Positions 51,338-59,203 of a stretch of 64,000 bases of DNA are shown here, in pieces (the first letter of the stretch is position 1; the number at the start of each line of letters is the position of its first letter). The DNA comes from Candidatus Leptofilum proximum (GTDB taxonomy: Bacteria > Chloroflexota > Anaerolineae > Promineifilales > Promineifilaceae). A program made the translations under genes and the position numbers. The stretch is from NCBI GenBank assembly GCA_016710325.1, contig JADJXK010000002.1, forward strand, positions 1,922,001-1,986,000, in the 5' to 3' direction. The notes beneath the pieces are model-generated. The model saw only the letters and a list, made by a program, of their open reading frames with translations, was not told the origin of the DNA and did no database searches.

Positions 51338-51390
51338 ATAAACAACGAATGGGAACAGCCAAAAAATTCGTTTGTTACTCAAATTCGTTG
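51326..51390. repeat. CAACGAATTTGA inverted repeat at a gene end
   Basis: CAACGAATTTGA (51326-51337) pairs with TCAAATTCGTTG (51379-51390); inner copies AACAACGAAT and ATTCGTTTGTT extend the fold. It holds the asparaginase stop codon (51335-51337) and ends 23 bases before the dehalogenase start. Confidence 0.85.
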
Positions 51391-51412
51391 TTGCCCAAAA
51401 AGAGAGGACCCC

Positions 51413-52303
51413 ATGGACATCATCCGCACCCCCGACGGCCGTTTCGACAACCTGCCCGGCTTCCCCTTTGCACCCAACTACGTGGAGATCAACGGCCTGC
51501 GGCTGCATTACGTGGACGAGGGCAAAGGCGAAGTCATCCTCTGCTTGCATGGTGAGCCAAGCTGGTCCTACCTCTACCGCAAGATGATCCCGCCACTGGC
51601 GGCGCAGCACCGCGTTATTGTCCCGGATTTGGTGGGATTCGGCCGTTCCGACAAGTTCATCGATCCCGCCGACTACAGCTTCAAGATGCACCGGGACGTG
51701 CTGGTTGGTTTTATTGAGGCGCTGGATTTGCGGCGGATGACGGCCGTTGTCCAGGATTGGGGCGGCCTGCTCGGTCTCACCATTGCCACCCAGATGCCGG
51801 AGCGCTTTGCCCGGCTGGTGATCATGAACACCGGCCTGCCCACGGGGATGTTCCCCATGCCGGAAGCGTTTATGCAGTGGCGCGCCGCCGCCGAGCGGTT
51901 GGGCACCAGGCTGCCCGTCGGGCGTATTATCCAAAATGGCACCGTGACCCAACTGCCCAGGGAAGTGGTGAAAGCGTACGAAGCGCCCTTCCCTGATGAG
52001 CGGTATAAGGCGGGAGCGGCCGTATTCCCCCTGCTCATCCCCCTCAAACCAGCGGACCCCGGCGCCAACGAGATGAGCCGCGCTCAGCGCCAGCTCACCC
52101 GCTGGACCAAACCCGCCCTCGTCATGTTCAGCGACGGCGATCCGATTACGCGGGGCGGCGACGCCCTGTTCCGCCGCGCCATCCCTGGCGCCAAAGACCA
52201 GCCAGAGATCACCATTGAGGGGGCGGGGCACTTTTTGCAGGAAGACAAGGGGGAGGAGATTGCCGGGCACATTTTGGACTTTATGAATAGGACGGCCGAT
52301 TAA
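51413..52303 (+). CDS. Haloalkane dehalogenase
   Basis: Alpha/beta hydrolase of 296 residues close to subfamily HLD-I (DhlA-like). CLHGEPSWSYLYRKMIPPLA contains the oxyanion HGEP motif, D115 is the nucleophile in VVQDWGGLLG with W116 as halide ligand, PDLVGFGRSDK is typical, FSDGDPITRGGD may carry the acid, and H273 is in GAGHFLQED. It would hydrolyse carbon-halogen bonds to alcohols, though some homologues act on other substrates. AGAGG lies upstream of ATG 51413. Confidence 0.88.
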   Translation: MDIIRTPDGRFDNLPGFPFAPNYVEINGLRLHYVDEGKGEVILCLHGEPSWSYLYRKMIPPLAAQHRVIVPDLVGFGRSDKFIDPADYSFKMHRDVLVGFIEALDLRRMTAVVQDWGGLLGLTIATQMPERFARLVIMNTGLPTGMFPMPEAFMQWRAAAERLGTRLPVGRIIQNGTVTQLPREVVKAYEAPFPDERYKAGAAVFPLLIPLKPADPGANEMSRAQRQLTRWTKPALVMFSDGDPITRGGDALFRRAIPGAKDQPEITIEGAGHFLQEDKGEEIAGHILDFMNRTAD

Positions 52304-52391
52304 CGACTGCTCATTGTGTCTCACACTGATAGAGAAGATCGTATACGAGTCATTTCTGCTCGCGAGGTAACGCGAGGTGAGAGAAAAATAT

Positions 52392-52625
52392 ATGAAGACT
52401 ATGGCAAATAACACGAATTACGATGATGAATTACGCGAGGAATACAATCTTTCCGAGTTGAAAGACGGTGTTCGGGGTAAATATGTGGAGAAGTACCAGG
52501 CAGGCACCAATCTTATACTGTTGGAACCAGACGTTGCGGCCGTTTTCCCCACGAATGAATCCGTCAATGAAGCCCTGCGGCTGCTCATGAAAATTGCCAA
52601 ACAAACCCTGAACCCATCAGCTTAG
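52392..52625 (+). CDS. Orphan antitoxin-like small protein
   Basis: Protein of 77 residues of a conserved short family with ELREEYNLSELKDGVRGKYV and ILLEPDVAAVFPTNESVNEA. I know this pattern from many cyanobacterial and Chloroflexota genomes as a putative antitoxin, usually followed by a toxin of the BrnT or HicA/PIN kind. No toxin follows; the next gene is on the opposite strand. ATG 52392 was chosen over GTG 52377. A direct repeat CGCGAGGTAACGCGAGGT lies just upstream. Confidence 0.6.
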   Translation: MKTMANNTNYDDELREEYNLSELKDGVRGKYVEKYQAGTNLILLEPDVAAVFPTNESVNEALRLLMKIAKQTLNPSA

Positions 52626-52632
52626 TTTACCT

Positions 52633-53004
52633 TTACCCCTGAGAATCATACACAGTCTGGGCCGCCGACACCTCGGCAATGTTTGCCTCGGCCCACAGGC
52701 GAATGGCCGCCAGCGGCGCACAGAGCGTTTCGCCCAGCGGCGTCAGCGCGTATTCCACCCGCGGCGGCACCTCGGCGTACACCGTCCGGTTGACCAGCCC
52801 ATCACGCTCCAAACTGCGTAAGGTTTGTGTCAGCATCTTCTGTGAAATGCCACCGATGCCCCGCTGCAATTCAGAAAATCGCTGCGACCCTTCCTCTAAG
52901 ACGCCAATGATCAGCGCCGTCCACTTGTCGCCAATACGGTCCAACACCTGCCGCGTTGGACAATCACTGGCGTACACATTGCCGTAAAGTTCAATTGTTT
53001 CCAT
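52633..53004 (-). CDS. HxlR family transcriptional regulator
   Basis: Winged-helix regulator of 123 residues. The family signature is intact: SDCPTRQVLDRIGDKWTALI, RFSELQRGIGGISQKMLTQT, LRSLERDGLVNRTVY and VEYALTPLGETL. The Cys in DCP is the residue that senses aldehydes or quinones in HxlR/YodB/HypR relatives. It is divergent from the NAD(P)-binding oxidoreductase gene, the usual target arrangement. Confidence 0.93.
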   Translation of the reverse strand: METIELYGNVYASDCPTRQVLDRIGDKWTALIIGVLEEGSQRFSELQRGIGGISQKMLTQTLRSLERDGLVNRTVYAEVPPRVEYALTPLGETLCAPLAAIRLWAEANIAEVSAAQTVYDSQG

Positions 53005-53104
53005 TTGGTAACTACCCCACTTTTAAGTGCCTACTTCCCAATAGAGAGTTAATCACTTATAGTAACTATTGTAAACATTATAATCCAACTTAAGGAGCCT
53101 TACA
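53005..53104. promoter_or_regulatory. Divergent HxlR control region with two GTAACTA sites
   Basis: GTAACTA occurs at 53008-53014 (in GGTAACTACC, next to the hxlR start) and at 53062-53068 (in the palindrome ATAGTAACTAT, 53059-53069). The second lies just before the TATAAT at 53079-53084 that should serve the oxidoreductase. This fits a repressor binding both promoters. Confidence 0.55.
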
Positions 53105-54013
53105 ATGAGCAAAATTAACCAACCTACCCTACTCGTCACCGGCGCTTCCGGCCAATTGGGCCGCCGCGTGGTGGAACTGCTGCTGCAAGCCAACGCCGGA
53201 ACGATTGTCGCCACCACCCGCACGCCGGAAAAGCTGGCAGATTTAAGCGAACGTGGCGTCATTGTGCGCCAGGCAGATTTTAACGACCCGAACTCACTGG
53301 CTGCGGCCTTTGCCGGGGTGGATCGTCTGCTGCTTGTCAGCACGGATGCTCTGGGTGAGCCAGGTTTACGGCTCAAGCAGCACCAGGCGGCCGTGGCGGC
53401 AGCTGAAACAGCCGGTGTTGACCATGTTGTCTACACGTCGCTTGTCAATACTGGCCCAGAATCGGCCGTTCTTTTTGCCCCGGACCATTATGGCACCGAG
53501 CAAGCATTGGCCGCCAGCCAGCTAAACTGGACCGTGCTGCGCAACAACCTTTACGCCGATTTGCTGCTGTTCTCGCTGAATCAAGCCATTCAGATGGGGC
53601 AGCTGTTTAGCGCGGCTGGAGAGGGTAAGATCGCGTATGTGACGCGTGAGGATTGTGCCCTGGCCGCCGCAGCAGCGCTGATTTCGTCTTTTGACGGCCG
53701 TAGAATCCTCGACATCACCGGCCCGGCAGCACTTTCGCAACATGACCTGGCCAGCCTCGCCAGCGAAATTTCCGGGAAGCCGGTTGTCTATGTTCCGCTG
53801 GCGCTGGAAGTGCTGGTTCAAAACATGGTCGCAGCCGGACTGCCACAGCCCATCGCCGAAACGTATGCATCGATTGACACCGCCACCGCGCGAGGCCAGT
53901 TTGAGGAAGTGTCCGGTGATTTCGAAGAACTGACCGGCACCCGGCCAACGGCCGTTGCCAACTTTCTGGCTGCCCACCAAGAGGCGCTTTTGCCGGAAAC
54001 GGCCGTTCAATAA
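53105..54013 (+). CDS. NmrA-like NAD(P)H-binding oxidoreductase (QorB-type)
   Basis: Rossmann-fold protein of 302 residues, atypical SDR. The nucleotide motif is LLVTGASGQLGRRVVELLL, with a basic region TTRTPEKLADLSERGV and RQADFNDPNSLAAAFAGVDR. No Tyr-x3-Lys is evident, as in NmrA and QorB proteins that act as quinone reductases or redox sensors. The divergent HxlR regulator suggests induction by quinones or electrophiles. TAAGGAG is eight bases upstream of ATG 53105. Confidence 0.88.
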   Translation: MSKINQPTLLVTGASGQLGRRVVELLLQANAGTIVATTRTPEKLADLSERGVIVRQADFNDPNSLAAAFAGVDRLLLVSTDALGEPGLRLKQHQAAVAAAETAGVDHVVYTSLVNTGPESAVLFAPDHYGTEQALAASQLNWTVLRNNLYADLLLFSLNQAIQMGQLFSAAGEGKIAYVTREDCALAAAAALISSFDGRRILDITGPAALSQHDLASLASEISGKPVVYVPLALEVLVQNMVAAGLPQPIAETYASIDTATARGQFEEVSGDFEELTGTRPTAVANFLAAHQEALLPETAVQ

Positions 54014-54215
54014 TTCTTGACAAAAGCTTTTATCAAAGATTACGCAGATTCGCCAGATTTTTAATCTTCTCAATCTGCGTAGTCTTTGATTTTTTCTCCC
54101 CCGCTGTATCTGTGTCCTATTCTTTTTGGTTCCCCTACTTTTCGTGTCCAAAATTTAGCCAGAATTTTTTTCAGCGGTATACTTGTTCAAAATCTAAACG
54201 AGGAGGTTAATTTTC
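54014..54215. other. Intergenic region with a CAGATTACGCAGATT hairpin
   Basis: Contains the repeat 54037-54097 described separately and then an A/T-rich stretch with TATACT near 54178 ahead of a strong ribosome site for a short open frame. No other supported gene. Confidence 0.4.
54037..54097. repeat. AGATTACGCAGATTCGCCAG hairpin repeat
   Basis: AAAGATTACGCAGATTCGCC at the left and TCAATCTGCGTAGTCTTTGA at the right pair across a TTTTTAATCTTC loop, ending in a T run (54090-54096). It may act as the terminator of the oxidoreductase gene. Related stutters lie at 24621-24648, 54381-54408 and 60185-60240. Confidence 0.82.
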
Positions 54216-54338
54216 ATGTTTGTCAATAAAACTATATTGCTTGTGGGCCAAAACGGCAGATTGCGACTGAGCAATACGGCCGTATCCCCCCACCACCAAC
54301 TTAACAAAAATCAACCGACTCGGAACCTCCCCCGCTAA
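54216..54338 (+). CDS. Possible 40-residue small protein with strong ribosome-binding site
   Basis: ATG 54216 to TAA 54338, preceded by GAGGAGG ten bases upstream, one of the best ribosome sites in the window, and a TATACT element near 54178. The product begins MFVNKTILLVGQNGRLRLSN and ends in a Pro/His/Asn-rich tail. No known family. It could be a real small protein, a leader peptide for mutS2, or the remnant of a gene whose 3' part was lost. One ACGGCCGT copy encodes Thr-Ala-Val inside it. Confidence 0.4.
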   Translation: MFVNKTILLVGQNGRLRLSNTAVSPHHQLNKNQPTRNLPR

Positions 54339-54380
54339 AAATTCCACCGAGGGTATGTGCTTCCAGAGTCGTCTATTGAA

Positions 54381-54460
54381 AACCGCAGATTATGCAGACT
54401 GTGCAGATTTTGGGGTTATTTCTCCAAATCTCTTCTCACTCTGTGATCTCTGTGGCCAAA
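54381..54460. repeat. CAGATTATGCAGACTGTGCAG and CTCTGTGATCTCTGTGG stutters
   Basis: CAGATT-type units (54381-54408) followed by CTCTGTGATCTCTGTGG (54430-54446). The second block ends only about 20 bases before the mutS2 start codon, so it lies in the mRNA leader. Confidence 0.75.
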
Positions 54461-54470
54461 AAGAAGAAAA

Positions 54471-56894
54471 ATGGACACAAAATCACTACATACCCTTGAA
54501 TACCACAAGGTTCTCAACATTCTAGCTGGCTACACCAGCTTCAGCGCTGGCGAGGAGCTGGCCCGCAAACTCCAACCCACCACCGACCAGATTCTGGCCG
54601 AACAGTGGCAAAAAGAAACGGCCGAAGCCCTCCTGCTGCTGGATACGCACCACAACATCACCATCGGCGGCGCGCGCGACGTGCGCCGCCCGGCGGAAAA
54701 CTCCAAGCGCGGCTTTACCCTGCCTGCCGAGGATTTGTTGGACATCCGCAGCACGCTCGTGGCTGCTCGCACCCTTAAGCGGCAGCTCATCAAAGTGGCT
54801 GATGAGTTCCCCTACCTGGCGGCCATCGCCGAGCTGGTGGAGGAAGTCTCCGGCCTGGTCGATGCCATCAGCAGCACCATCGACGAGCGCGGCGAAGTGC
54901 TGGACAGCGCCAGCAGCAAGCTGGCCAAAATTCGCGCCGATTTGCGTACGGTACACGGCCGTATCCAGGACAAACTCCAGCGCCTGCTCAACTCCAGCCA
55001 AAACCAGTGGCTGCAGGAACCGATCATTACGATGAGGAGCGGCCGTTACGTCGTCCCCGTCAAATCGGACGCCAAGGGCCGCATCAAAGGCATCGTGCAT
55101 GACCAGAGCGGCAGCGGCGCCACCCTCTGGATGGAACCCATCGGCACGGTGGAGCTGAACAACGAATATCGCGGCCTGCAAATGAGTGAACAGGCCGAAA
55201 TCGAGCGCATCCTGGCCGAGCTGTCTGACAAAGTGGCCGATGTGGCCGATCCCATCATCCGCATTGTGGAGCGCATGGCGGAGCTGGACCTCATCTTTGC
55301 CCGCGCCCGGTATGCCGCCATCATCAAAGGCGTGCCGCCGGACTTTGCCGATTGGCGCGAATTTGAACAGCCCAAACCGCCAAAACATGCCAACGAACTG
55401 GCCAAATGGACGCCACCGCCGCGCAATCCGCATCCTGGCAGCACGGTCTGGATTCGCAGCGCGCGTCACCCGCTGCTGCCACCTGGCGAAGTAATCCCCA
55501 CCGACCTGACGCTGGGCGAGGACATTTTCACCGTGCTCATCACCGGGCCAAACACCGGTGGCAAGACGGTCAGCCTCAAAACCACCGGCCTCATGGTGCT
55601 GATGGCCCAATCGGGCCTGCACCTGCCCGCCGTGGAAGCGCGTCTCACCGTCTTCGACAACGTTTTTGCCGACATTGGCGACGAGCAGTCAATTGAGCAG
55701 AGCCTATCCACCTTCTCGGCGCACATGACCAACATCATTCGCATCCTGGAACACGTAGACGACCGCTCGCTGGTGCTGCTCGACGAGCTTGGCTCCGGCA
55801 CCGACCCGACAGAAGGTGCGGCGCTGGCCCAGGCCATCACCAGCTTCTTGCGCGACAAGGGTGCAACCACGTTCATCGCCACCCACTACCCGGAGCTGAA
55901 GCTGTACGCCGACCAGCAGCGCGGTGCCACCAACGCCTCGATGCTTTTTGACGTGGAAACGCTCTCACCTACCTACGAAATGGCCATTGGCATCCCTGGC
56001 AAATCCAACGCCTTTGCCATTGCCCGGCGGCTGGGGTTGGATGACACCATCCTGGACGACGCTATGAAGCTGACCGGGGCAGGCACCAACGAAGCCGAAA
56101 ATCTGCTGGACGCCATCTACGACCTGCGCGAGAAGATGGCCTCGGAGGAAGCCGCCGCCCGGCTCATCCGCCGCCAGCTGGAAGACGAAAAAGACGCCCT
56201 GGCCCGCCAGCTGGAACGGCTGGAAGAAGAGCGTGAAGCAGTGCTGGTCGAGGCACAAGAAGAAGCCCGGCAAAAGATCGCCGACATCGAGGAAGAGCTG
56301 CGGCAGGCGCGTAAGCAAATCCGCGATGCGCAATCGCTGAACAAGCTGAAGCAGGTGAGCAAGGATGTGGCCGCGCTGGAGGCGGAAGACGTTGAGCAAA
56401 TTGCGCCTAAGGCGAACAAAACCCGCAAACCAACCAAAAACAGCCTAGAACTGGAAGTGGGCGACAAAGTTGTGGTGAAAGCGCTCAATACTGAAGGCGA
56501 AATCATCTCGCTGAGCAAGTACGAGGCGATGGTGGCCGTCGGCCGTTTACAAATGCGGGCCAAGCTGAGCGACCTGGAGTTTAAGAGCCGTCCCAAGGAC
56601 GAAGCAGCGGAGATGGAATCCACGCCGGTAGTCAAGTCCAATTCGCCGGGCATGGAGCTGGACATTCGCGGCCGCCGTGTGGAGGACGGGCTGGAGGCAC
56701 TGACCACGTTCATCGACCGGGCGTATCTGTCACACATGCCGTGGGTGCGCATCATTCATGGCAAGGGGACGGGTAAGTTGAGGACGGCCGTTCGCAAAGC
56801 CCTGCAAAACAACAAACACATCGTCTCGTTTGAAGAAGGCAAAGACGGCGAGGGCGGCGCGGGCGTCACCTTTGTGAAGTTTGCCGAGGATTAG
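54471..56894 (+). CDS. mutS2: Endonuclease MutS2 with Smr domain
   Basis: MutS2 of 807 residues. Core and clamp region 1-300 (HTLEYHKVLNILAGYTSFSA), ATPase with Walker A GPNTGGKT (near 359-366), DEQSIEQSLSTFSAHMTNII and LDELGSGTDPTEGAALAQAI, FIATHYPELKLYA. A long coiled coil (about 525-640) follows, then a KOW-like segment (VGDKVVVKALNTEGEII) and the C-terminal Smr nuclease (ELDIRGRRVEDGLEALTTFI, RIIHGKGTGKLRTAVR). Acts in recombination control and, as later shown in Bacillus, in splitting collided ribosomes. AAGAAG precedes ATG 54471 and is next to a repeat. Confidence 0.95.
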   Translation: MDTKSLHTLEYHKVLNILAGYTSFSAGEELARKLQPTTDQILAEQWQKETAEALLLLDTHHNITIGGARDVRRPAENSKRGFTLPAEDLLDIRSTLVAARTLKRQLIKVADEFPYLAAIAELVEEVSGLVDAISSTIDERGEVLDSASSKLAKIRADLRTVHGRIQDKLQRLLNSSQNQWLQEPIITMRSGRYVVPVKSDAKGRIKGIVHDQSGSGATLWMEPIGTVELNNEYRGLQMSEQAEIERILAELSDKVADVADPIIRIVERMAELDLIFARARYAAIIKGVPPDFADWREFEQPKPPKHANELAKWTPPPRNPHPGSTVWIRSARHPLLPPGEVIPTDLTLGEDIFTVLITGPNTGGKTVSLKTTGLMVLMAQSGLHLPAVEARLTVFDNVFADIGDEQSIEQSLSTFSAHMTNIIRILEHVDDRSLVLLDELGSGTDPTEGAALAQAITSFLRDKGATTFIATHYPELKLYADQQRGATNASMLFDVETLSPTYEMAIGIPGKSNAFAIARRLGLDDTILDDAMKLTGAGTNEAENLLDAIYDLREKMASEEAAARLIRRQLEDEKDALARQLERLEEEREAVLVEAQEEARQKIADIEEELRQARKQIRDAQSLNKLKQVSKDVAALEAEDVEQIAPKANKTRKPTKNSLELEVGDKVVVKALNTEGEIISLSKYEAMVAVGRLQMRAKLSDLEFKSRPKDEAAEMESTPVVKSNSPGMELDIRGRRVEDGLEALTTFIDRAYLSHMPWVRIIHGKGTGKLRTAVRKALQNNKHIVSFEEGKDGEGGAGVTFVKFAED

Positions 56895-56897
56895 CGA

Positions 56898-56937
56898 GAT
56901 AGGTGACAGTCACTTTGGGAAGTGACTGTCACCTATC
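56898..56937. repeat. Perfect 18-bp hairpin GATAGGTGACAGTCACTT
   Basis: GATAGGTGACAGTCACTT (56898-56915) and AAGTGACTGTCACCTATC (56920-56937) around TGGG. It starts three bases after the mutS2 stop. No T run follows directly; it looks like a mobile palindrome rather than the terminator itself. Confidence 0.9.
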
Positions 56938-56942
56938 CAAAC

Positions 56943-56970
56943 AAAAAGCCTTGCTGGAGCAAGGCCTTTT
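56943..56970 (+). terminator. Rho-independent terminator after mutS2
   Basis: GCCTTGCT pairs with AGCAAGGC around GG, flanked by A and T runs (AAAAA on the left, CTTTT on the right). Confidence 0.8.
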
Positions 56971-57089
56971 GCGGGAAGAGGAGAAAAAAGGAGGAATTGA
57001 AAAATCTATTGGAAAATGATACAGCTAGTTTAAGTTAGGGTACTATATAGCAGCAATAGGACTAACGTACTGATTTTTAGGTAAATTTT

Positions 57090-57905
57090 ATGGTTTCTCG
57101 TTGTGAACACTGCGGACAAACGGTGATGGCCACAGACAGCCAGTGCTGGCACTGCGGGCGGCAGCTTTCAACGCGTGTCATTAAGCCAGAACAACGTCGG
57201 GCCCAGCCCAATACGGCCGCTCCCGCCGACACCCTTCCCCTGTCCCCCTTTCGCACCATTTTGCTCTACGCCGCGCTGACCGCCGCCACTCTGCTTATCC
57301 TCATCGCCACCACCCGTGCCATTGGGCAAGCGCCCATCTTCCTGGTGCACAGCAACAACCTGCCGCAGCCCGGCTGGCTGGCCTTTACCGACGACCAGCA
57401 GCAGTACACCCTCAATCTACCCGAATCGTGGCAGTTGGTAGACATGGCGCGCGCGCCCAGCGCCCCCGAACTGCGCAGCAGCCCGCCGCTGCAAGCGTTG
57501 GGCAGCACGTTTACCGCGCTCGTCAGTGATTCGCAGCTGCTTTTTTTGGGAGCGGAGGACACGGCCGTTTTCCCCGAAGGTGCCCCGGTTTTTGTTCTGG
57601 TCGCTCGCAGCCAGCGCCTGCAGCAGCTCACCCCGGAGCAGCTGGCCGCCTACGCCCAACAGCAGCTGCCGGGAAACGTCACCCTGGTAAGGGTTGAAAC
57701 GCCTGAGGTGGATACGGCCGTTCCCATCACCACGCTCCTGTTCAACATCGAGCAAGATGAACAAATCTGGCGCTGCCTGCAGCACTTTGTGCCTGGCGAC
57801 GAGGGGCTTTACCTGGTGAACACCTGCACCAGCTTCGGCCAGTTCCCCCTGCACCAGTCCGATTTTGAAGGCATCTTGCGCAGCTTCCAGCCGCTTGGCT
57901 CGTAA
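57090..57905 (+). CDS. Zinc-ribbon, single-helix membrane protein
   Basis: Protein of 271 residues of unknown family. Residues 4-24 form a zinc ribbon, RCEHCGQTVMATDSQCWHCG. One transmembrane helix lies at about 54-73 (ILLYAALTAATLLILIATT). The external domain (about 90-270) begins AFTDDQQQYTLNLPESWQLV and resembles the PsbP/DUF1795-type fold, often seen in extracytoplasmic lipid- or stress-related proteins; it ends HQSDFEGILRSFQPLGS. A single-gene unit between terminator and repeats. Confidence 0.6.
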   Translation: MVSRCEHCGQTVMATDSQCWHCGRQLSTRVIKPEQRRAQPNTAAPADTLPLSPFRTILLYAALTAATLLILIATTRAIGQAPIFLVHSNNLPQPGWLAFTDDQQQYTLNLPESWQLVDMARAPSAPELRSSPPLQALGSTFTALVSDSQLLFLGAEDTAVFPEGAPVFVLVARSQRLQQLTPEQLAAYAQQQLPGNVTLVRVETPEVDTAVPITTLLFNIEQDEQIWRCLQHFVPGDEGLYLVNTCTSFGQFPLHQSDFEGILRSFQPLGS

Positions 57906-57941
57906 CACAACCGTGATACTCACAAAGAGCATGATCTCACA

Positions 57942-57985
57942 TCGTGTCACCTGGTCACCCTGTCACCTTGTCACCTTGTCAAGTA
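57942..57985. repeat. GTCACCTTGTCACC tandem repeat
   Basis: GTCACCTGGTCACCCTGTCACCTT-type units, reverse orientation of the family at 1507-1594 and 19853-19917. Confidence 0.8.
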
Positions 57986-58129
57986 TCACCTACCAATATC
58001 CCAGGACGTCAGTCCCATCCGCTTGACGCTGCTACCGGCACTTTGTACAATGCTGGCACGCTTTACTGGCGATCAACAATGTTTGGTTGATCTAAAACCG
58101 ATGGGTCAGTAAGCAGAAGTGGCGACCTC

Positions 58130-58783
58130 ATGACAAATAAACAGAAACTGGCAGTAGAACATAATCAATCCGGTCTCGTATTCTACGATTCCTGGCAAAT
58201 TGATAAGGCAGTAGACGCTTTTACTGCGGCCGTTTCTGCCGATCCACAAAACCCTGAGTATCACCTTAACCTGACCCGCGCCTACACGCGCGGCGGCGAC
58301 TACGATCAGGCCATGGCGGCCCTGGGCGGCTACCTGCAAACCGAAACGGAAGGGGATGTCGCCGCCCGGTACGAACAGCTTTTTTCTACCGGACTGGACG
58401 AAGTTGAATCGGACCTGATCGAAGGCATGAAGCAGCTAGACATGCCCCTGCCGCAGATTGGCAAAGCGATTCAGATGTGGTTGGAATATCGCATTGCCAT
58501 TGGCCGACGGCCGTTACGCACCCCCAAACCGTCACTCTGGGCCGGGGCGCTGGTGTATGCCATCGTCAAAGTCAACTTTGCCGAAATTTCGCGGGCGCAG
58601 ATTGCGGCCGTTTTTGGCATCAACGAACGCTCTCTCAAAGAAAAGTACCAGGAAATCGTCGAAACGCTGGACCTGATGCCCGCCGACTACCGCTACTTCA
58701 CCGGCGAAGAAAACCCGCTGGACAAGCTGGTTGAAGCGGCCCAACTGCTCGAACAGCTCGATCGCCACTTCCAGGAAGATTAA
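58130..58783 (+). CDS. TPR protein with DUF6398-like domain
   Basis: Cytoplasmic protein of 217 residues. Residues 5-75 hold two TPR-like helices (SGLVFYDSWQIDKAVDAFTA, NPEYHLNLTRAYTRGGDYDQ). Residues about 105-190 match the DUF6398-type cyclin-fold domain: SLWAGALVYAIVKVNFAEIS, AQIAAVFGINERSLKEKYQE, IVETLDLMPADYRYF. The latter resembles the repeats of archaeal TFB/TFIIB, so nucleic-acid binding is possible. It precedes the small membrane protein by 63 bases. Confidence 0.7.
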   Translation: MTNKQKLAVEHNQSGLVFYDSWQIDKAVDAFTAAVSADPQNPEYHLNLTRAYTRGGDYDQAMAALGGYLQTETEGDVAARYEQLFSTGLDEVESDLIEGMKQLDMPLPQIGKAIQMWLEYRIAIGRRPLRTPKPSLWAGALVYAIVKVNFAEISRAQIAAVFGINERSLKEKYQEIVETLDLMPADYRYFTGEENPLDKLVEAAQLLEQLDRHFQED

Positions 58784-58846
58784 CAGCCCCACGTTTTCCC
58801 CATTCATTGCTTCGATTTGCAGACCAGTCACGAACAAGGAGGTTCG

Positions 58847-59125
58847 ATGGCGCATCTTAGAGATTTTATTCAACTCAAAACAGTGCAGGGAACGGCCGTC
58901 TCCACTCCACAACACACCCTCATTCCCGAATCCCAGGCGCTTATCATCAGATTTCCCTTTGGCGGATTTGTGTGGCAGCGGCCAACGGCCGTATTCGTCC
59001 AAAACGGCGAACAAAGCGAACGCCACTCCATCGTCGACGTCACCCGCCTGGCCACTATCAGCGTGATGGCCGCCGGTCTGCTGATCCCGCTGCTGTTACG
59101 TCTCATCAAAAAACAAACCACGTAG
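58847..59125 (+). CDS. Small membrane protein, likely GerW/YtfJ-like paralogue without the Gly loop
   Basis: Protein of 92 residues starting at ATG 58847 with AAGGAGG upstream. A beta-rich region (ALIIRFPFGGFVWQRPTAVF) leads to HSIVDVTRLATISVMAAGLL and a C-terminal helix. The IVDVTRLA segment matches IVDVTKIA in the next gene, and both end in one helix plus basic residues, so the two genes are probably related. The glycine-rich loop of GerW proteins is missing. Function unknown. Confidence 0.6.
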   Translation: MAHLRDFIQLKTVQGTAVSTPQHTLIPESQALIIRFPFGGFVWQRPTAVFVQNGEQSERHSIVDVTRLATISVMAAGLLIPLLLRLIKKQTT

Positions 59126-59203
59126 CCGCGCTTTCTTAACGCGCCCTATTTGCCCCAAAGCGAGGATTGGAATCCTCGACTACACTGCTCAAAAGGAGTC
59201 CAC

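Noticed and set aside
49893..54013. Defence island
   Set aside because: One toxin-antitoxin pair and one orphan antitoxin-like gene are not enough; there are no restriction, CBASS, retron or similar genes.
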